A DNA stretch of 6,642 bases from Chelonobacter sp006228105 (GTDB taxonomy: Bacteria > Pseudomonadota > Gammaproteobacteria > Enterobacterales > Pasteurellaceae). Shown piece after piece: positions 1-4,716 of this stretch. The stretch lies in NCBI RefSeq assembly GCF_006228105.1, contig NZ_VDHH01000191.1. One strand, given 5' to 3'. The translations under genes and the position numbers were made by a program. The number at the start of each line of letters is the position of its first letter. The first letter of the stretch is position 1. A model generated the notes under the pieces. That model searched no databases. It was not told where the DNA came from and saw only the letters and a program-made list of their open reading frames with translations.

Positions 1-304
1 TTGCCGCTGCACCGCTCGGATTGCGTTGCCCTTGCTCCCAAGAACGCAAGGTATTGACTGAAATGCCCAATCGTTCTGCGAATTTATTTTGTGAAAGCCC
101 GGATCGCTGACGTGTTACGGCAATCGGCGAAATGGGTACATAGGTAAGTCGCCCAATTTTTCCTTTTTTCGCTTCCAGTAATGCTTCGGTTAAGCTTTCA
201 CGGATTATTTCCGCTGCAGGATCGTCAGCAATCACTGCGCTCACCATAGCTTCAATGTTCCAATTTTTTGTTGCCGTCTGAATTTTGGTTTGGATATCGT
301 CCAT
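1..304 (-). CDS. higA: HTH antitoxin of a HigBA/NadS-type toxin-antitoxin pair (3' end outside window)
   Basis: The frame is open from an ATG at 304 down to the left edge, giving 101 residues with no stop, so the C-terminus is missing. Residues about 61-95 form an XRE-type helix-turn-helix: a Q-rich first helix (TRQRSGLSQNKFAERLG) is followed by ISVNTLRSWEQG, the usual recognition-helix and WEQG/NP ending. The N-terminal 50 residues are helical and charged and would carry the toxin-binding part. Antitoxins of this family (HigA-2, NadS) are about 100 residues, so probably only a few residues are lost. Expected role: neutralise the toxin encoded just upstream and repress the shared promoter. 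The start lies 3 nt after the toxin stop; AAGGA (312-316) inside the last toxin codons is its ribosome binding site, so translation is probably coupled. A GTG directly before the ATG is an alternative start. The family call is secure; the exact subfamily name is less so. Confidence 0.85.
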   Translation of the reverse strand, partial: MDDIQTKIQTATKNWNIEAMVSAVIADDPAAEIIRESLTEALLEAKKGKIGRLTYVPISPIAVTRQRSGLSQNKFAERLGISVNTLRSWEQGQRNPSGAAA

Positions 305-307
305 CAC

Positions 308-610
308 TTATTCCTTTAACTGTTTTAATTCGGCTTGAGAAATATTTTCTTGCTGATTTTTAGCATATAAATCAAGTAATAAAATTACTCCATGGTCTAA
401 CAAATTAAAATAGATGATACGTAATCCTCCGCGTTTACCACGTCCTGAGCCTTGCCATCGCACTTTGCGTAAACCAGAAGAATGAGGAATGATATCTCCG
501 ACTAAAGGATCTTTCGCAAGGTAGCTAAAAAAAGCAGAACGCTGTTCTTCATTCCAAATTTCATCCGATTTTTTCTTAAAATGTGGCTGTTCAATAATCG
601 TGTACATCAT
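308..610 (-). CDS. higB: RelE/ParE-superfamily toxin, HigB-2-like
   Basis: This 100-residue basic protein resembles Vibrio HigB-2-type toxins, which cleave mRNA on the ribosome. Visible family signatures are GLRKVRW (46-52), the glycine/basic stretch SGRGKRGGLR (55-64) followed by IIYF, a hydrophobic strand VILLLDLY (75-82) and the terminal KN (84-85). The conserved Arg/Lys residues of these strands are the likely RNA-contacting and catalytic set. Length is normal for the family. The order is toxin first, antitoxin second, as in higBA and unlike relBE. Two ATG codons are adjacent at 610 and 607. The first was chosen, but the weak GAG ribosome binding site fits the second equally well. An 8-of-9 match to the uptake signal lies near 456. 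No frameshift or missing core motif is seen, so the toxin is probably functional. Substrate preference is inferred from the family only. Confidence 0.85.
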   Translation of the reverse strand: MMYTIIEQPHFKKKSDEIWNEEQRSAFFSYLAKDPLVGDIIPHSSGLRKVRWQGSGRGKRGGLRIIYFNLLDHGVILLLDLYAKNQQENISQAELKQLKE

Positions 611-616
611 TTATCT

Positions 617-663
617 CAATGCATAATATTGTTGTATTATACTAATGCATTGTATGATGTCAA
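617..663 (-). promoter_or_regulatory. Consensus sigma-70 promoter and overlapping operator of higBA
   Basis: On the minus strand a perfect -35 TTGACA (658-663) and a perfect -10 TATAAT (636-641) are separated by 16 bp, placing the start of transcription near 629 and the toxin start 19 nt further on. An inverted repeat with arms CAATGCAT / ATGCATTG (617-624 and 645-652) brackets the -10. The two ATGCAT cores are 26 bp apart. A promoter this strong in front of a toxin needs tight repression, and the HTH antitoxin binding this repeat is the obvious inferred mechanism. Confidence 0.75.
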
Positions 664-668
664 TTTGA

Positions 669-865
669 GTTTTGTTAAACGGTTTTGAGTATGATGATCA
701 GCTGGATATAAGACGTTTTAGCTTAAAATACTTGGTGTTAATCGCAAACAGCTACGAGATGCCACGGCGTTGATGAGCCATTTAGTGCCGCTGGTGATTG
801 AAGTGATGATCGATAATCCGGATACACTGTGGGGCGAACCTTATTATCCGGTGGTGAAAGCGTAA
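669..865 (+). pseudogene. Frameshifted 3' remnant of an unrecognised gene
   Basis: Two overlapping plus-strand frames join into one plausible protein tail. From 669 the frame reads VLLNGFEYDDQLDIRRFSLK up to about 728. A second frame, open from 722 to the TAA at 863-865, reads ILGVNRKQLRDATALMSHLV and ends in LWGEPYYPVVKA. The two line up if one A was lost from the A-run at 725-728. No start codon with a ribosome binding site is present, and the open frame begins only a few bases from the higB -35 box, so the 5' part of the gene is missing. A hairpin built on an uptake signal follows the stop, as often seen after real Pasteurellaceae genes. I do not recognise the family. Joining the frames is inference; the downstream fragment alone is better supported. 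Confidence 0.5.
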
Positions 866-875
866 ATTGAAACAC

Positions 876-897
876 AAAGTGCGGTTGAGGGCACTTT
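876..897. terminator. Uptake-signal hairpin after the gene remnant
   Basis: AAAGTGC (876-882) pairs with GCACTTT (891-897) around an 8-nt loop. The left arm is part of an exact uptake signal. Paired uptake signals working as terminators are known in Haemophilus. Here only the stem half is repeated and the T-tract is poor, so termination is probably modest. Confidence 0.5.
877..885 (+). repeat. DNA uptake signal sequence AAGTGCGGT
   Basis: This is an exact copy of the Haemophilus-type 9-mer core. It lies between the gene remnant and hipB and is the last exact copy before the hipBA module. Confidence 0.9.
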
Positions 898-932
898 ATC
901 AATTGTGCTGGATAAAAATCAGCAATATATCA

Positions 933-961
933 TTGAATACTATATAATTGAGCATTATAAT
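933..961 (+). promoter_or_regulatory. hipBA promoter
   Basis: -35 TTGAAT (933-938) and a perfect -10 TATAAT (956-961) are 17 bp apart. Transcription would start near 968, leaving a leader of about 24 nt. The -10 sits inside the left arm of the long inverted repeat at 947-1000, so a protein on that repeat would block RNA polymerase. Confidence 0.7.
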
Positions 962-1000
962 TACCAAAACTGTATGAATTAGGTAATTATAATGCTCAAT
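947..1000. promoter_or_regulatory. Perfect 19-bp inverted repeat, probable HipB operator
   Basis: Left arm ATTGAGCATTATAATTACC (947-965) is the exact reverse complement of 982-1000, with a 16-nt spacer. The left arm covers the -10 box; the right arm covers the end of the AGG ribosome binding site and the ATG of hipB. Each arm contains the self-complementary core ATTATAAT; the two cores are 32 bp apart, about three helical turns. The left arm lies upstream of the predicted transcription start, so this is better read as a double DNA operator than as an mRNA hairpin. The half-site TTACC...GGTAA recalls the TATCC...GGATA pattern of E. coli hipBA operators, but the spacing differs. Confidence 0.7.
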
Positions 1001-1291
1001 AAATCTAAATCTCCAATGCTTTTTCCGAAATACCAACAGGCATTAAAACAAGTGGGCGAAAATATCAAATTAGCAGCCAAAAGACGAAAATTAACCCAAA
1101 CCTTAATTGCTGAACGCTCAGGGCTTAGTCGTCATACTGTGCGTAAAATTGAGCACGGTGATCCTAATGTGGCAATAGGATACTATGTGATGATACTTGG
1201 AATTTTAGGTTTGGAGCAAGATTTACAGCTAGTCGCTCAGGATGATGAATTAGGCAGAAAATTACAAGATATTGAATTGTTGAGAAAATAA
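992..1291 (+). CDS. hipB: HipB-like XRE-family antitoxin and repressor
   Basis: This 99-residue protein has an XRE helix-turn-helix at about residues 22-75: GENIKLAAKRRKLTQTLIAE, then RSGLSRHTVRKIEHGDPNV, the typical recognition helix and turn. E. coli HipB is slightly shorter (88 residues). Expected role: a dimeric DNA-binding protein that represses its own operon and sequesters the HipA kinase. The chosen ATG has AGG (981-983) 8 nt upstream; the next in-frame Met (codon 9) has no ribosome binding site. Its stop is 2 nt before the hipA start, so the two genes form an operon with coupled translation. The start codon lies within the operator. The C-terminal 25 residues are acidic and helical. 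The function assignment rests strongly on the adjacent hipA. Confidence 0.88.
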   Translation: MLNKSKSPMLFPKYQQALKQVGENIKLAAKRRKLTQTLIAERSGLSRHTVRKIEHGDPNVAIGYYVMILGILGLEQDLQLVAQDDELGRKLQDIELLRK

Positions 1292-1293
1292 TA

Positions 1294-2529
1294 ATGAGTA
1301 AAAATATTTATGCTTTTGCACACTGGGAACAATTTACTTCGCCTATTTTGGTAGGAACGCTCATTTCAGATATTGTTCGTGGCAAGGAAAATTTTCGATT
1401 TTCTTATGATATTGATTGGCTTACTTCCCCCTTTGCTCAACAAATTGATCCTGAATTACATTTATATCGCGGTGAACAATACAGTACGAATACCCAAAAC
1501 TTTCGGATATTTTTAGATTCCAGCCCCGATCGTTGGGGGCGTCTCTTGATGAAACGTCGTGAGGCTGCATTAGCTTATCAAGAAAACCGTCGTCCAGCTA
1601 CACTAATGGATAGTGACTATTTGCTCGGTGTGCATGATATGAATCGAATGGGCGCACTACGGTTTAAAACGGATTTAGATGGTGAGTTTTTAGATAATAA
1701 TAAACAACTTGCAGCGCCCCCGTTTTCGTCATTGCGTGAATTAGAGTTTGCATCAATGAAATTAGAGCAGAGTGATAATACCGATGATCCTGACTATTTA
1801 AAATGGTTGTATATGCTGATGTCTCCAGGCTCCTCCCTTGGAGGAGCAAGACCTAAAGCCTCTATTATTGACGAAACAAGGCAACTTTGGATTGCAAAAT
1901 TTCCAAGTCGACATGATGATTATGATATTGCTGCTTGGGAATTCCTAGCCTATCGGTTAGCCGTGCCTGCTGGAATTATTATGTCGCCTTGCCGTATTGA
2001 GCGATTTAATCAACCTTATCATACGTTCTTAACCCAACGATTTGATCGTATCGGCAATATTCGCAGGCATTTTACTTCAGCATTAACACAATTGGGTTAT
2101 TATGATGGGGATTATGAAGCCAGTTATCTTGAAATAGCCCAATTCCTCGCTGAAAAAGGTTCAAATACACGTCATGATTTAGCTCAATTATGGAAACGGA
2201 TAGTATTCAATATTGCTATATCAAATACTGATGATCATTTACGCAATCATGGTTTTGTTTATACGAACAATGGCTGGCAGCTTTCACCAGCTTATGATCT
2301 TAACCCAACTACAGCACAAGGTTTACACCTAAATATCACCGATAAAGATAATCGGCTTGATTATCAACTTGCTTTTGACGTCGCTGAATTTTTTCAACTA
2401 ACTGATATCCAGGCTAAAAAACACTATGATGAGGTACTTTTTTCTGTAAAAAACTGGCAAAAAGTAGCATTTGAAATTGGTATTCCAAGATCTGAACAAG
2501 AAACAATGAAATTTGCGTTTAACCTATAA
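1294..2529 (+). CDS. hipA: HipA-family serine/threonine kinase toxin
   Basis: This 411-residue protein is full length for the family (E. coli HipA has 440). In E. coli, HipA phosphorylates glutamyl-tRNA synthetase, halts translation and promotes persistence; the target here is unknown. The N-terminal part (about 1-125) matches the HipA N-terminal subdomain, with the DSSPDRWGR segment at 75-83. The kinase core shows the Ser-loop SPGSSLGGARPKA (177-189), where Ser181 aligns with the autophosphorylated Ser150 of E. coli and Lys188 follows. It also shows IAKFP with Lys202 (nucleotide-binding lysine), the catalytic loop NTDDHLRNHGF (311-321) with Asp313, and SPAYDL (331-336) with metal-binding Asp335. 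All the residues needed for kinase activity are therefore present. It starts 2 nt after hipB with no strong ribosome binding site of its own, which fits coupling. No terminator follows; the stop lies 5 nt from the stop of a convergent gene. Confidence 0.92.
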   Translation: MSKNIYAFAHWEQFTSPILVGTLISDIVRGKENFRFSYDIDWLTSPFAQQIDPELHLYRGEQYSTNTQNFRIFLDSSPDRWGRLLMKRREAALAYQENRRPATLMDSDYLLGVHDMNRMGALRFKTDLDGEFLDNNKQLAAPPFSSLRELEFASMKLEQSDNTDDPDYLKWLYMLMSPGSSLGGARPKASIIDETRQLWIAKFPSRHDDYDIAAWEFLAYRLAVPAGIIMSPCRIERFNQPYHTFLTQRFDRIGNIRRHFTSALTQLGYYDGDYEASYLEIAQFLAEKGSNTRHDLAQLWKRIVFNIAISNTDDHLRNHGFVYTNNGWQLSPAYDLNPTTAQGLHLNITDKDNRLDYQLAFDVAEFFQLTDIQAKKHYDEVLFSVKNWQKVAFEIGIPRSEQETMKFAFNL

Positions 2530-2534
2530 TTCCG

Positions 2535-2840
2535 CTACTGCGCTTTCAACAATGCCACCAGTTCTTCTTCGGTTGCACAGCCCATGACCATTTCCACTTC
2601 TTCCGGGCTTAGGTGCATTAAAACTTGATATTCGCCGTGTTGGTCGATGCCGGTGATAAATTCGCCGTCTTCTGAGCCTTTGCCGCCGTATTCGATGCGT
2701 TCACAGAAAGTGAGCATGGCTTTTTCTAAACGCTGTGCGGTTAAAGTGCGGTCGGCGATATATTGCTTGGCTTCGCTTTCAGGAATCAGGTAAGCATCGA
2801 CTTTGACCATTTTTTGAAATTTTTCGATTTTTTGGGACAT
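2535..2840 (-). CDS. Conserved-looking small protein of unknown function
   Basis: I do not recognise this 101-residue acidic, probably cytoplasmic protein. The start at 2840 was chosen because GGAGAG (2848-2853) lies 7 nt upstream; a longer in-frame reading back to 2918 has no ribosome binding site and an unconvincing sequence. There is no signal peptide or membrane segment. It begins MSQKIEKFQKMVKVDAYLIP. A helical middle part holds Cys46, a Gly-rich turn (YGGKGSEDGEF, 51-61) precedes a beta-like stretch GEYQVLMHLS (69-78), and a Glu-rich C-terminal helix holds Cys88. An exact uptake signal lies within the gene, which argues for long residence in the genome. It converges on hipA with 5 nt between the stop codons and appears monocistronic. 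Confidence 0.8.
   Translation of the reverse strand: MSQKIEKFQKMVKVDAYLIPESEAKQYIADRTLTAQRLEKAMLTFCERIEYGGKGSEDGEFITGIDQHGEYQVLMHLSPEEVEMVMGCATEEELVALLKAQ
2744..2752 (+). repeat. DNA uptake signal sequence AAGTGCGGT
   Basis: This exact core lies inside the coding region of the 101-residue unknown protein, oriented opposite to that gene. Confidence 0.9.
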
Positions 2841-2943
2841 AATGTATCTCTCCGAATGAAATGATTGCAGACCAGCTTGACATTCAATGTGGGATGATGT
2901 GGCAGGTTTCTGCCGCAAGAAAAGTGACTATTAGGATAAACGT

Positions 2944-2974
2944 GGGCGGTGTTAGGGAATTGAAAACACCCCCC
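2944..2974 (-). terminator. Possible terminator after the OsmB-like gene
   Basis: GGGCGGTGTT (2944-2953) pairs with AACACCCCCC (2965-2974) in 9 of 10 positions around an 11-nt loop, starting 27 nt past the lipoprotein stop. On the minus strand the stem is followed by ACGTTTATCC, a weak T-tract, so termination may be incomplete. Confidence 0.4.
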
Positions 2975-3000
2975 AAATTATGTGAATAGGCTTTAAAAGG

Positions 3001-3204
3001 TTATTTAATTTGGCTACCGATCACACCGCCTAGTGCTGCACCACCCAGGGTAGCGCCAGTGCTGTTGCCGATCACATTGCCGGCGACGCCACCAATAGTG
3101 GCACCGATAGCAGTATTTTTTTGTTGCTGATTCATATTTGAACAGCCGGAAAAGGCAAATAATGCCATGATCAGAGCAGACAGTTTCAATAGATTTGTTT
3201 TCAT
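3001..3204 (-). CDS. osmB: OsmB-like glycine-zipper lipoprotein
   Basis: This 67-residue small lipoprotein starts at 3204, where AAAGGAGT sits just upstream; an apparent extension to 3234 is unsupported. It has a type II signal peptide: MKTNLLK, a hydrophobic core and the lipobox FSGC with acylated Cys21. Ser at +2 predicts outer-membrane sorting. The mature part is a short polar linker (NMNQQQKN) and a glycine-zipper segment from TAIGATIGG to LGGAALGGVIGSQIK. The NTAIGA start and the TLGGAA(L/V)GGVIG ending match E. coli OsmB closely. OsmB is an osmotically and stationary-phase induced lipoprotein whose exact role is unclear; stress induction here is inferred. It is probably monocistronic, with its own upstream region and a possible terminator after it. 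Confidence 0.8.
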   Translation of the reverse strand: MKTNLLKLSALIMALFAFSGCSNMNQQQKNTAIGATIGGVAGNVIGNSTGATLGGAALGGVIGSQIK

Positions 3205-3222
3205 ATAAACTCCTTTATTTGG

Positions 3223-3242
3223 GCTAGATCGCATCTAGCATA
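3223..3242 (-). promoter_or_regulatory. Possible osmB promoter -10 overlapping a perfect inverted repeat
   Basis: On the minus strand TATGCT (3237-3242), preceded by TGT (extended -10 type), could be the -10; no convincing -35 is seen. A perfect 7-bp inverted repeat GCTAGAT-CGC-ATCTAGC (3223-3239) overlaps it and the expected start site near 3230. It could be an operator or a hairpin at the 5' end of the mRNA. This is an inference from position only. Confidence 0.4.
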
Positions 3243-3306
3243 ACAAACTTAGGGTAAATAGATATGATGGGTCTGTAAAAAAACGTGATTATAAACATCA
3301 AATGAA

Positions 3307-3337
3307 GGGCAGATAAACCCAATTTCGTTTATCGCCC
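3307..3337 (-). terminator. Terminator-like hairpin downstream of tyrS
   Basis: GGGC (3307-3310) plus GATAAAC (3312-3318) pair with GTTTATC-GCCC (3327-3337), giving 11 bp with one bulged A and an 8-nt loop. It lies 16 nt past the tyrS stop. The following minus-strand sequence TTCATTTGATG is only moderately T-rich. Confidence 0.65.
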
Positions 3338-3353
3338 CTAGGTTTGAAGACAG

Positions 3354-4541
3354 TTATTTTACCGTTACTCGGGCAAATTTGCGTTTGCCGACTTGGTAAA
3401 CCGCACTTGAGGCGGTGATCACCAATTTGGCGTCTTCCACTTTCTCACCGTCGATTTTCACCCCACCTTGCTGCACCATGCGGTTGGCTTCGGAGGTGGA
3501 AGCGACTAAGCCGGCTTCTTTTAATAAGTTTGCTAAACCGATTTCGCCTTGGAATTCAAATTCCGGCATTTCGTCCGGCATTGCGCCTTTTTGGAAACGG
3601 TTGATAAAGGTTTGTTCAGCAGCGTTGGCGTCGGCTTCACTGTGGAAACGGGCGATGATCTCTTTCGCCAATAACACTTTCAGATCGCGTGGGTTTTTGC
3701 CGTTGGCAACCTCTTGTTTGAATTGCGCAATTTCGCTCAGTGGACGGAAAGAGAGCAGATCGTACCAACGCCACATTAGATCATCGGAAATTGACATCAC
3801 TTTGCCGAACATCTCGTCCGGGGCTTCGCTGATACCGATATAGTTGCCCAGTGATTTTGACATTTTTTTCTCACCGTCCAAGCCTTCGAGCAACGGTAGG
3901 GTGATCGCCACTTGCGGTTTTTGTCCGGCAGATTTTTGTAGCTCACGTCCGACCAACAGGTTGAATTTTTGGTCGGTGCCGCCCAATTCCACGTCCGCTT
4001 GTAATGCAACCGAGTCGTGCCCTTGCAGCAACGGATAGATAAATTCGTGGATTGCAATCGGTTGGTTATTGGTGAAGCGTTTTTTGAAATCATCACGTTC
4101 CAACATCCGTGCAACGGTGTAATTCGAGGCAAGGCGGATCATGCCTTCCGTACCCAATTGCCCCAACCATTCGGAATTAAACACGATGTTGGTTTTTTGC
4201 GGGTCGAGAATTTTGAAAATTTGTTGTTTGTAGGTTTCTGCGTTTGCCAGCACGTCTTCGCGGGTTAATGGCGGACGGGTAGTGTTTTTGCCGGACGGAT
4301 CGCCGACCATGCCGGTGAAATCACCAATCAAGAAATAGACTTCATGCCCTAATTGTTGGAATTGGCGTAGTTTATTCAGCACCACCGTGTGTCCCAAATG
4401 AATATCCGGTGCAGTCGGATCAGCGCCCAGTTTGATGCGCAACGGGCGGTTTTCTTTCAATTTTTCAATTAAATCCGCTTCGGAAAGCACTTCTTCTACA
4501 CCGCGTTTCAGCTCGGCGAGCACAGTATTTAATTCAGTCAT
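3354..4541 (-). CDS. tyrS: Tyrosyl-tRNA synthetase
   Basis: This 395-residue protein is a complete class I synthetase that charges tRNA-Tyr with tyrosine in the cytoplasm. The Rossmann domain has the HIGH-type signature HLGH (48-51) after LGADPTAPDI, and then GDFTGMVGDPSG (73-84). The tyrosine/tRNA region holds QPIAIHEFIYPLLQGHDS (160-177) and ELGGTDQKFNLLVGRE (185-200). KMSKS is at 226-230. An S4 RNA-binding domain forms the C-terminus (about 333-395), ending VYQVGKRKFARVTVK. This is the roughly 400-residue TyrRS lineage found in Haemophilus. The start at 4541 follows a GAG ribosome binding site and matches the family N-terminus (MTELNTVLAELKRG); 22 more in-frame codons upstream lie in promoter DNA and are rejected. 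It has its own promoter and terminator, so it is a single-gene unit. No T-box is present. A minus-oriented uptake signal lies in the S4-coding part. Confidence 0.97.
   Translation of the reverse strand: MTELNTVLAELKRGVEEVLSEADLIEKLKENRPLRIKLGADPTAPDIHLGHTVVLNKLRQFQQLGHEVYFLIGDFTGMVGDPSGKNTTRPPLTREDVLANAETYKQQIFKILDPQKTNIVFNSEWLGQLGTEGMIRLASNYTVARMLERDDFKKRFTNNQPIAIHEFIYPLLQGHDSVALQADVELGGTDQKFNLLVGRELQKSAGQKPQVAITLPLLEGLDGEKKMSKSLGNYIGISEAPDEMFGKVMSISDDLMWRWYDLLSFRPLSEIAQFKQEVANGKNPRDLKVLLAKEIIARFHSEADANAAEQTFINRFQKGAMPDEMPEFEFQGEIGLANLLKEAGLVASTSEANRMVQQGGVKIDGEKVEDAKLVITASSAVYQVGKRKFARVTVK
3400..3408 (-). repeat. DNA uptake signal sequence (ACCGCACTT on the plus strand)
   Basis: This exact core in reverse orientation lies near the 3' end of tyrS, in the S4-domain coding part. 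Confidence 0.9.
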
Positions 4542-4586
4542 AATATTCTCAAATGTGATTGGATATTGATAAATAATAAACGGATT

Positions 4587-4592
4587 ATTATA
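4587..4592 (-). promoter_or_regulatory. Likely -10 box of the tyrS promoter
   Basis: A perfect TATAAT on the minus strand lies 46 nt upstream of the tyrS ATG. The expected start is near 4580, giving a leader of about 40 nt. The -35 region (near 4610-4615) does not match TTGACA well. The perfect palindrome GGGTTAACCC (4615-4624) abuts it. Confidence 0.55.
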
Positions 4593-4638
4593 AGCATAAA
4601 AACGCAAATAGAAAGGGTTAACCCATCAAATTTTAAGC

Positions 4639-4665
4639 AAAAAAAAGCCTCTTGTGGGGAGAGGC
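4639..4665 (-). terminator. Strong intrinsic terminator between sfsA and tyrS
   Basis: On the minus strand GCCTCT-CCCCACA-AGAGGC is followed at once by eight T residues. It can end sfsA read-through, but it also forms the 3' end of the proposed Fur-controlled small RNA starting near 4713. Confidence 0.9.
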
Positions 4666-4713
4666 GTGAAATGTTGGAGTGATTATCTAGATTTATTTAT
4701 GTTCTTATCTAGT
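4639..4713 (-). ncRNA. Candidate Fur-regulated small RNA (about 75 nt)
   Basis: A near-consensus Fur box overlaps a -10-like TATCAT (4721-4726), predicting a start near 4713. The transcript would run to the strong terminator at 4639-4665. In order it would have a weak A/U-rich 5' hairpin (CTAGAT 4707-4712 with ATCTAG 4687-4692), an A-rich loop with AAUAAAU-like Hfq-type sequence, an unstructured C-rich stretch (ATAATCACTCCAACATTTCA), and the terminator hairpin with a U8 tail. Size and layout resemble RyhB-type iron-sparing RNAs. No open reading frame of note fits. The -35 is poor (TATGCA at 17 bp), so the exact start is uncertain. Fur-regulated small RNAs have been reported in H. influenzae (HrrF) and in Aggregatibacter actinomycetemcomitans; whether this is the same locus cannot be told from here. 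Confidence 0.55.
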
Positions 4714-4716
4714 GGC

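Noticed and set aside
866..979. Continuation of the gene remnant's frame past its stop up to hipB
   Set aside because: It runs through an uptake-signal hairpin, the hipB promoter and the operator, so it is unlikely to be coding.
1664..1849. Minus-strand open frame inside hipA
   Set aside because: It is antisense to the kinase core with no supporting signals.
2901..2914. Small hairpin GGCAG-GTTT-CTGCC upstream of the 101-residue gene
   Set aside because: Only 5 bp with no T-tract on either strand; too weak to call a terminator.
2841..2918. N-terminal extension of the 101-residue protein to an upstream ATG at 2918
   Set aside because: No ribosome binding site at the upstream ATG, unconvincing residues in the extension, and an excellent GGAGAG site directly before the ATG at 2840.
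3415..4268. Plus-strand and alternative-frame open frames inside tyrS
   Set aside because: They are shadows of a well-conserved gene; none has a ribosome binding site or recognisable protein sequence.
4542..4607. 22-codon extension of TyrS
   Set aside because: It overlaps the tyrS -10 box, and the family N-terminus starts at MTELNTVLAE.
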